A DNA stretch of 64,000 nucleotides. It comes from Paragonimus westermani. Taxonomy: Eukaryota; Platyhelminthes; Trematoda; Plagiorchiida; Troglotrematidae. The notes beneath the pieces are model-generated. The model searched no databases, had not been told where the DNA came from, and saw nothing but the letters and a program-made list of their open reading frames with translations. Shown here piece after piece: positions 56,101 to 64,000 of this stretch. A program made the position numbers and the translations under genes. Numbering within the stretch: the stretch's first letter is position 1; every line of letters begins with the position of its first letter. Location of the stretch: NCBI GenBank assembly GCA_008508345.1, contig QNGE01000944.1:62001-126000 (forward strand), in the 5' to 3' direction.

Positions 56101-59100
56101 ACTAATACGGAATATTGTGTGTCCAGACGTTGTAGAAAATATTCTCGCATCAGGTATATTTGCCGAATCAAACAAAACGCGAAATTATGCAGAAAATGAG
56201 AGAATTCGAAACAACCACAAGAACTTTGACGAGCAAATTGAATCTGTCATTTTTTTCAAAACTTTCACGTGGAGTTATTAATTTTGTGTTATTCAATGAA
56301 ATGTATGGTGATGACAAACAGCTGTTTTTATAAAACGCGGAAGGAGGTCGACCGACAGCTTTTTCTTGCACACTTGATGTTTGATTTTGATAACCATCTG
56401 CTTTATACGGCTGACATATAGATTAAAATCGATGCTAATAATAATAATAGGTGATATACTATTAGGGTTCAACGTAAGGGATAAAATACAAATGGTAACG
56501 TGAGATTTTTGTACAAACATAAAATGGGCCTGTTAGATATGATGACGTTCCCGAACGGTTCCAGCGTGAGCTGCTTCTGCACAGCATTCAAGATCAAGTA
56601 TAATATAAGAGCGTACCAGGATGATCGAATTATTACCAGCATGCGTCTGTGTGTGTGGTTTCCACACACATGTTTTCGTGTTCACGTGCATTTCAAAAAC
56701 AACCTACAAGATCCATCTTGCTGGATTCATCAGTAGATCCCGAAATCTAGGCCATTACCCTTAGCGGAGAGATTAATAACATGGACAAATTCAGAGGGTA
56801 CCTGGCTAATATTACATGATAGACGGGGTTACTTTTCAGGTGATATTAGGTACATTTTCGAGGATGTCCCTTTCAGGCAAACAAAGTTTTGAAATAGATG
56901 TGACGTCCGTTCATGTTAAGAAAGTTTCAAAGCTGTGTTTAAATTTGTTCTAAATATAAGAATATTTCACTAGAAGATAGTGTGAACGCAGCTTTTTCTG
57001 AGCTTTGAAATCCGCTAAAGTAAACCTTTTGTTTCTGATGTTGTACTTAGATATAGATTGCAAGAGAATCGCAAAAATAATGGTGAACCTATCACCATAA
57101 ACTAGGTTGTACATGAGTGCGAGGTACGGCTTCATTCATCGCACTCGGAGAGGATCGATTGCAAACGAATCGTAGCGTCCTCCATATCTCGGAGGAGAAT
57201 GATAGCCGGGTAAGATTCTATTAAACGCACGTTGCAGACTTTCCGGAGCTAGTCTATCAGAACTGAGCTAGTGAATATATATGAACATGCAGTACTCGAT
57301 TTGAGGTCGTACGCATAGCTTATCAAAGCGTAGTCGAACACCAGGAAGGAGGAACTGGTGTTTAATGTAGCCCGTCAAGCGTCCAGTTTTGGCTGTTAGA
57401 AGATCTTTGTGCTCAACGAACAGCTCATATCCAGGTCTAACTAAATGAGCTGCAACTCCGAAGAAAGGTTGTTAGAAGTGAAGACAGTTGATGTGATCAG
57501 TGGTACGGGCAACGAGAATTCCAATTTGATTTCACTGATATCTACAGACATTTGAACACTTTAAACATATATGTGTATATACATATATATATAGACAGAG
57601 ATATATAAGCAGATATACGTGCACCCGAAAGGTAGTGTGAGGAAACAGAAATTCCGTGGCTTACTAGTATACGATTTAACCGGGCCAATCAGTTTGTAAT
57701 GACGCGCTAACCACAGACGCTATTTTAGAGCAACGTTATGAGCAATTAGCGAAAAACGGTGGATACATCGAACCGACGTTCGCGCAGGCCAAAAACTAGA
57801 CGGAGTGAAGGTTTAATAGGACGGAAAGCTACTTGTAATGAGCCGTACAGGACGACTCTCGATATCAACAGTCGTTCCCCCAAACCCATGAATTTACGTA
57901 ACGCTTCGAAGAAAAAGGAGTATAGAAGGTAACTCAAACTCAAACACAGATGGTGATAGATGGCCGAAGTCACAAACGGGTGAAGTGGTCCACAGAGACC
58001 TAAAACAAATCATTGAAAGCGCGCGCTACGACGGTTCCGCTGAAAACCACCGGAAGACAGAGGTCAACCGTACAAGGCCAGGGTAAAAAAACTCAGAAGT
58101 ACAGAAGAATATCTCGATTTTGCCTCAAAGCGATTTGTCGTGCAGTCAGAGAGTTTAGACAACCACGTACCGCACCTAATCGGCCGCAAAACGAGTCTCT
58201 ACATAATTCAAACCAGCGGATCTTGGAAACTAATACACAGTCACTCCACTGCATTACTCACAAAATCTGGTCAAATAGACCGCAGCTTGCCCATATAAAC
58301 CTCACTTCGAAGCAAACTACATGATATCAGACAAATTGCAACCTGCACCAGGAAATACAGGACGATAAATCTCACAGAACAAGCGGCACAATGAAATTCA
58401 ACGAGCAACAAGCACTAAATGTAGGGTTTTATCATAGGTAACATCGATCACTCTAACAGTTTGCTGGTCTCCAGTCTTTCGGTTTCGACGGCACACATGT
58501 GTACATTCCATAGTTGTAAGACTTACCTTATGGAAACGTAGACGTGCGTGCAGGGTGATGTGGATGATACAGGACCACCCCACTGGAAACAGTGTTTATC
58601 AACTAACTTTATGTGGGTGGTTTACTTGAAGTTGGTTCTGTTCTTAGTGCAACTGATCATGCAGCCATCTTCTCAAGCATTATCTCTGATGTTATTGTCA
58701 CATTTTCGATAGATAACATTTGGCGTATTTCGAATAACTTGCCGCTTCAGGGTGCAAGCGTATATCTGTGGCGTCAGGCAGCTATCGACAGATGAATCCA
58801 GTTTGACACACAAATGGCAGAATAGTGCTCACTCACATCTCACCATAGCGATTATTGAGAACTTATAGGTCGACTCCTTTTTTCAGTTCCTTATAAGTCA
58901 CGGCTTAGGTCGACAATCAGCAGGCGCGCAAAAAACAGGCACGTCTGCTGAACCTTTTGCCATTATTTGTGGGTGAAACAAACCGTCAAAGGTTGGCAAC
59001 AATTTTGTAGCCGCTGAAGGACCAACCATCGAGACCAATCGAGCCTGCCGTGGGTCTTCCACGACCACTCTTCTGCGGTTGCAATGCATGCCTAATCGAA

Positions 59101-59299
59101 TTCAGAACCGCCGAACTGAACTTGGTGAGCTCCACCAAACAAAATTTGCGACGCGGTAGACTTACCAAGCATCACCTTCATTCATTGTCGTTTGCATTGT
59201 GAATATCAGCATTATGGTTTAACTCGCCCAATTTCTTTTTACTAGGCTTCACTGTTTTTTGTTTGCTTGGTCACTTTCCATCATTCTGCACTCCATTCA
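53144..59299. other. No confident gene or element
   Basis: Six kilobases with only short frames. 56650-56670 holds a 9-bp hairpin (TGTGTGTGG-TTT-CCACACACA). The frame 56500-56736 (+) and the overlapping minus frame have no recognised domain, nor have 55810-56046 or 58013-58324. Confidence 0.4.
57565..57618. repeat. TA-rich microsatellite
   Basis: ATATATGTGTATATACATATATATATA followed by AGACAGAGATATATAAGCAGATATA-type repeats. Simple sequence; no function inferred. Confidence 0.7.
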
Positions 59300-59860
59300 T
59301 TATGGAATGGTTTGCCTAGGATTCAAGATGACATTGAGTTATGTGTAATCCAGTAACCAAATAAATGCCATTCTCACTATTTAAACACAGTGAAGCAAAT
59401 TTGACTTTACAACGTTCACTAAGAGAGCACATGTAAGAACGGGATTCAACATGGTATCAATTGACAAACGTAAAAATCCTCAAAATATTACTGAGGGAAG
59501 TGCCCGTAAATTGGGTAATTCGGCACCCATATGTAATCTGGAATGTTGAAACGGAATAGGGATCACCCAAACAAATGACCACTGGTTGGGTGGATCAAAA
59601 TGACTGTTGGCGGATCAGGAAATGATGGAAATTATACGTTGCTTGAAAAAAATTCGATGGGGAATGTGCTTACTTTTATTATTTACAAAGTTACAGGACT
59701 CAGACTAAATATCAGTAGGGGAAACGGTGAGAGAAACTGAAGTAAGAACAAAGACAGTTGGTGTGGTTCGTCTGAGAAGGATAACGAAACGTCAGGCCAC
59801 CTTTCTACTGTAAGAAAGCAAAGTACGGCAGTCTAAGAATAATCCGGCATCATTTAAAAA
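59300..59860 (-). repeat. Solo BEL LTR, diverged
   Basis: Aligns along its length with the young BEL LTR in the same orientation: AATCCAGTAA..AAATGCC, AAAAATCCTCA, CAAACAAATGACCA(C)TGGTT, AAATGA(T)GGAAATTATA and AGGGGAAACGGT all occur in order. No BEL coding sequence flanks it, so it is a solo LTR from recombination or an isolated fragment. Confidence 0.7.
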
Positions 59861-61508
59861 TCAATATTATTATTAACTCGAATACAACTAGTATTTTGTT
59901 GTATTATTCTATTAATGTAACAGACCAGTGCTCGTCCACAAAGCGCTGGACAGCCGAAAGTGTCTATACTCGAAACTCCCAGTACACAGAAGAGGAACAT
60001 TTGAATCGGCACAGTCGAACTGTCCATCCTGCAGGGGACTACCAAAAATGTGGAGTTTTATGAAATGCGACTGCCATGCAAATACACAACTTTCCATCGT
60101 GGAGCTTGATAACGATTCACAGTCCATGTTTTATGATCCCCAACTTGAAAACTCAGCAACGCCCTAACTTTTGAACGATAGTTTGGCTTAGAAATTCTGA
60201 GTGGGCGGGCGCTCACACAACTTGGTTTTGATACAATGTAACCCTGATAGTTCCAAAATAGAACTGGGGTTTTCCTCACGATTGGGAAAAGGCTTTGAGG
60301 ATAACAAGGAAGATGCATATGCAACGAAATGATCGACTAGGCAACGGCCAGTAGCCTACAAATATAAAATGACCAAGCATACTGAGGAGAATGTGCGAAT
60401 TTCAGCCGGGGAAATTTAACTGTTCGTGGATCAAAGTTCGCGTACTGACTTCAGCTTGTTAACTTAAGTTGCCGAAACAACTCAGTTCAAGAAGGAGGTG
60501 ATCAAGTTTACCACACCGTTGTGCATCCGAGGACGCCCAGTGCTGGGAAGTTAAGGGGAGAAGATTCTTCATCTTCACATATAGTCGTGAGGGCCACCAG
60601 ATGAAAACGTGCTACGGAGTTCAAGCTGACATTCTCATCGAAACACATGTTCACAGGTTTCACACCTACACATAGAAGATCAAATCTTTTAGCGTTCGTC
60701 TGGGACGCTTATCTTCTTGTGTTTAATATGATGTGAGGGTGATTATTTCGTTGAGGCATGTTCAGATTAATTGACGAAGGCCTATCCTAAATTTTTCTTT
60801 GGTTGCCTTCGTCGTGTAAAACAAGCAATCAAGAAAGACCTTGTATCATGACTGCACAAAATGTGTTTCCTCTTTTTCTAGGGCTTTCGTCGCCTATCCA
60901 TTTTAACTTTCATCTTGGTATCGTTTGACACACTTATATTCGTCTGTATCTCATCGCTGTAGTGGGCTCCTTTCCAGCAGGTCGGTGGCTATTTGCTCAC
61001 TTGCGTTTGGTTGTTCCATTTTGAGAGCCTCTCAACTAGATATGTGATGCATTCAGTTAGTTCACACTCACAGTAAAGATGCAGCTTCACCTTAATCTTT
61101 TCAAACAGCACCGTGTAAATTCCAATCATTTTGATCGCCTTTTCTGGAGTTTTTGCAAAGGTGAGATAGTCCGTTAACGCGACCCTTTGAATAACCGTTA
61201 TTATAATTGTCGAGTACACGTCACTGAGTGAATTGCTTTAAGTCGTCGGGAGATATTCAACAGAGAACTTCGGAAAGTAATTTAGTATCACACGCGATTA
61301 AGGTTTCGAAACCTACTTATTCGGACACTGATACTGACCCCGAAAGTTAACCGACCATAAAATTCGAGGGGGTTAATGACATCACCAACCAGATATGAAA
61401 CACCAACCAGTGTAAATAAATTAGGGGGTAAGGTTTTAAAAAGACTATTGTAAAAGGAAAGAACTGCTGTGAACAAATCACTCGCAGTAGATTATAAGTA
61501 ATTACCAG
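59861..61508. other. No recognisable feature
   Basis: Short open frames on both strands (59854-60324 and 60989-61219) without motifs. Confidence 0.35.
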
Positions 61509-61727
61509 TCAACAATCACTGGGAATTTTATTTGGAATCTGTTGCACCGTCCAGCGATATTAAACTCTATGAAAGCATTGTAGTAGTAGATCCTAAATTC
61601 GTACGCCCAGAGTTTCCCCAACCTTACGCTACCGTGAATCGGAAGTCGCAGAGAGAAAACGGTGAATCTGCAAACAAACTTTATTTATTGATTTACTCAC
61701 CGTTCACAACAGACTTCAATGTAACAA
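61509..61727 (+). CDS. Candidate isolated exon
   Basis: Open from 61502. It could start after ATTACCAG and ends at ACAA|GTAAGT, a consensus donor, in phase 1. The peptide includes S-I-V-V-V-D-P-K-F-V-R-P-E-F-P-Q-P-Y-A-T and is free of low complexity. No partner exon was found within the remaining 2.3 kb, and no domain is recognised. It could be part of a gene extending past the window. Confidence 0.3.
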
Positions 61728-63029
61728 GTAAGTGGTGCTAGGGAGCTGGACGTGAGAGCACCTTGAGCACAACCGCACAGCAGCCGCCAGAGGGGGAGAG
61801 TGCGTCGACGGAAAATTCCAGTCGACCTTCAGAATTCAAACAAGCGTTAGGCTGGTTGAGCGGCGTTCCTAACGGTAATGGCTCAACATTGTTATCCTAG
61901 TGAATGTGACCTACAGGAGTAGAGATAGTGCAAATTCATTACACAGCTGAGAGCGTAACTGCGATACTTATGCCGGCCCACTAACTTTGATGCTGGTGGT
62001 TTGTAGTAAGTTTACATATACAAGGTAATGTGAACAGGCGCGGTGGTACTGGCAAGGCAAATCTCACGTCGCGGGGAGTTTAGAATTTTGGGGACGTCGA
62101 AGATGATCTCACTACAGCATCAATTTATAATTGTAAAGTTCTATCTAGTCCTACTTTTTTTACCAGAGAAAACAAAACATGTTATCTCGATTTCTGTTTA
62201 TATGGGCTGATCTCTATTTCCCTCATTAGCCTTGTGAAACTGCTTTGAACTTTTCAAACACCACTGTGTTTCGCCACGTACATGCTTCGGGACTGTACAC
62301 AATATTTCACATATACCCACATGTACACCTCATAACGTGGAAACAGCACTTCCGGGTCCTGCTAAATAAGCACTAGTCGTGCGTACCGATGCAGTAACTT
62401 GGAAAATATTGCTTTCAGCGGTAACAGAGGACGCCGTAGGCAATGAATTAAAACACGAGCACGACAACGGCTGGTCTACGATATTCCCATGAATTTCTTG
62501 GATGGATTCAGTAGTCAGTATGTGAGAATATACCTTTCTTTTGTCGTTGCACATAATTACTTCTCTATTTCAATTATATGTTTTTGTGGTGTCTGAATCG
62601 AGTTTCTCGAATTCTCACAGGAGTGAGGTTTAGCTGGTCGTTTATACTTGATGCAACACGGTGGGGTTTTGCACCTCACAAGTGCGATCAACCTGTCGTT
62701 TCTGGTTTAAGCCGCAAGCCCTAATACCCGAACCAAATTGAGATTGCAGCGGGCAGTTAACACAGAAATAATGTGCGCATCGAAATGAAAGTGACGGATT
62801 AGCAGCTGTTACAACGTTAGTCATAGTGGCAGACAGAATTTTTCATATTGGCTCTCGTGTGGATTGCCACAAGTTTCCTGCTGGATGGCGAGGGAGCGTC
62901 AGCGACCTCCGTCCCTCTGGCATATCAATTTGCACTTTGTTGCCGTTAGATCGCAGTAACTATCCAGAGAAAAACAGAGCAGAAGACGCACGATGACAAA
63001 GTGTTCCGCCAACTCACACGTAGTATCTG
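61728..63029. other. No confident feature
   Basis: A minus-strand frame at 62642-62824 has several cysteines but no clear pattern. No repeat was recognised. Confidence 0.35.
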
Positions 63030-63860
63030 ATCGGTTAACCTCTGGAAATTCCCAGCGGTATTTTCGAGGCCAGTGGCACTTGGATGAAGTTACTCAGTGA
63101 AAAGCGTGTGGTGATTACAGAGGTGGGCACGCCCTCCGAGACCACGGGAAATTGACGTAGGATCGGATTATTTCAACCAGAAAAGCATCGTTGATGACTG
63201 GGATCGACTTTTGGTCGAAGATGTTGGCGTTATTCAAAGCACTGTACACACCAAACGGACGCCAGTCATCCGGTGGTTTCTTGGGTACCGCGTGCGGAAG
63301 AGAGACAGATTGGCCTTATAAAGGTCCGGGCAACACCAAGTCGTAAGAAGTGTCCAAACTTGGCAAGCACCTATGAGTAGTGCCTTCATGCCAATACGGT
63401 GAAAAACGTTTTGTTTGGGTAATGATGCTGGGCTGTGCATAAATTTTCGAAAGTGTGCTGCAAATTGCTTCTCTCTAATGGCTAAGTCCAGTTCGGTATA
63501 ACTGTTTGATGGGGCAAGAGGTCGTCCTGTTACAGAGTAACTTCCAGCCACTAGTCTTGACCAGAAGTTGAACGAGTGATAAAAACTCATCTCCGATAAT
63601 CGAGTGCCTCACATACACGGTGGTAAACCTCCGAGGAACTTGCAACGTGGAGCCGAGATTGGAAAGAGCAACTTTCTATCAGAGTTTCGAACGGCCAGGC
63701 GATCGGCTGCCTGCAGTGCGCAAGGTGTTGGTTGCAGGTTCGGTTTACAAATTTCTGAAAGGATAACGCTGACATGTGCACTCATGTCGGTGAGAAAATT
63801 CAAGGACTCAAAGATCGAATACAAGATGCGCGACAACTTGAGTCACAGGCAGCAGTAGTT
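63030..63860 (-). pseudogene. Ty3/gypsy protease-RT relic
   Basis: Minus strand 63100-63300 reads V-P-K-K-P-P-D-D-W-R-P-F-G-V-Y-S-A-L-N-N, the gypsy RT entry block, then I-F-D-Q-K-S-I-P-V-I-N-D. Farther down, N-F-I-Q-V-P-L-A-S-K-I sits where H-Q-I-P-V is expected. Frames shift upstream (63300-63860), where only scattered similarity is visible. It is a diverged copy of the relic at 840-1420, same orientation. Confidence 0.6.
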
Positions 63861-64000
63861 TCCAGATTGAGGTATTTCCGTGGCACAGTGGAATGTTCTC
63901 TAACCGAAACGCCGCAGGCCGCAACGTGCGTTTCGATCACTAGGCCGTCACGTGAGATCGGCGACCATAGCGTGTGCCTCAACTGCCAATGCAATTTCTT

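Noticed and set aside
1..64000. CRISPR array, bacterial operons or phage genes
   Set aside because: No regularly spaced short repeats, no Shine-Dalgarno-led gene strings, and splice sites are present.

Overview
This window is eukaryotic. Long AT-rich non-coding stretches are broken by short open frames with GT-AG splice borders, there is one multi-exon gene on the + strand, and retrotransposons cover much of the sequence. The element set (BEL/Pao, a Ty3/gypsy element resembling the CsRn1 group first described from a liver fluke, CR1-like LINEs, and Penelope-like GIY-YIG endonuclease fragments) suggests a flatworm, most likely a digenean trematode with a large repeat-rich genome. This is an inference from element types; no species-specific gene was recognised.

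1-29.7 kb holds little recognisable transposon sequence and contains the 3' part of a + strand gene for a single-pass membrane protein. Three exons are well supported and their reading phases agree: an EGF-like exon (19318-19657), a transmembrane exon (22868-23010) and a terminal cytoplasmic-tail exon (29036-29441), followed by a poly(A) signal at 29728. A fourth exon (13366-13707) ends in half an EGF module and is in phase with the next exon. Weaker candidate exons lie at 8002, 8368 and 11223. The introns carry a Penelope-like endonuclease relic (27.2 kb), tRNA-like pieces and unexplained sequence. Upstream, 2.8-4.2 kb is a large imperfect inverted repeat (foldback) with a third copy of its arm at 52.9 kb. 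A gypsy reverse transcriptase relic opens the window, and a related one closes it at 63 kb.

30-53 kb is a transposon graveyard. It holds twin palindromes (30.1 kb), a broken CR1-like LINE on the - strand (31.4-33.9 kb), and an old BEL element (34.97-42.9 kb, -) split by a younger BEL element of 5.6 kb (35620-41224, -). The young element has 548-bp LTRs that differ at one position. There follow a decayed gypsy element (42.95-46.6 kb, +), LINE and Penelope fragments in both orientations (47.2-49.3 kb), a truncated BEL copy with its LTR (49.4-50.6 kb, +), and a 5'-truncated LINE ORF of 439 codons with a C-terminal C2H2 finger (51.3-52.6 kb, +).

53-64 kb is mostly featureless, with a solo BEL LTR at 59.3-59.9 kb, one candidate exon at 61.5 kb and the terminal gypsy relic. 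The main biological points are the young-LTR but coding-dead BEL element, which has lost its RT core and looks mobilised in trans, its nesting inside a relative, and the EGF membrane-protein gene.
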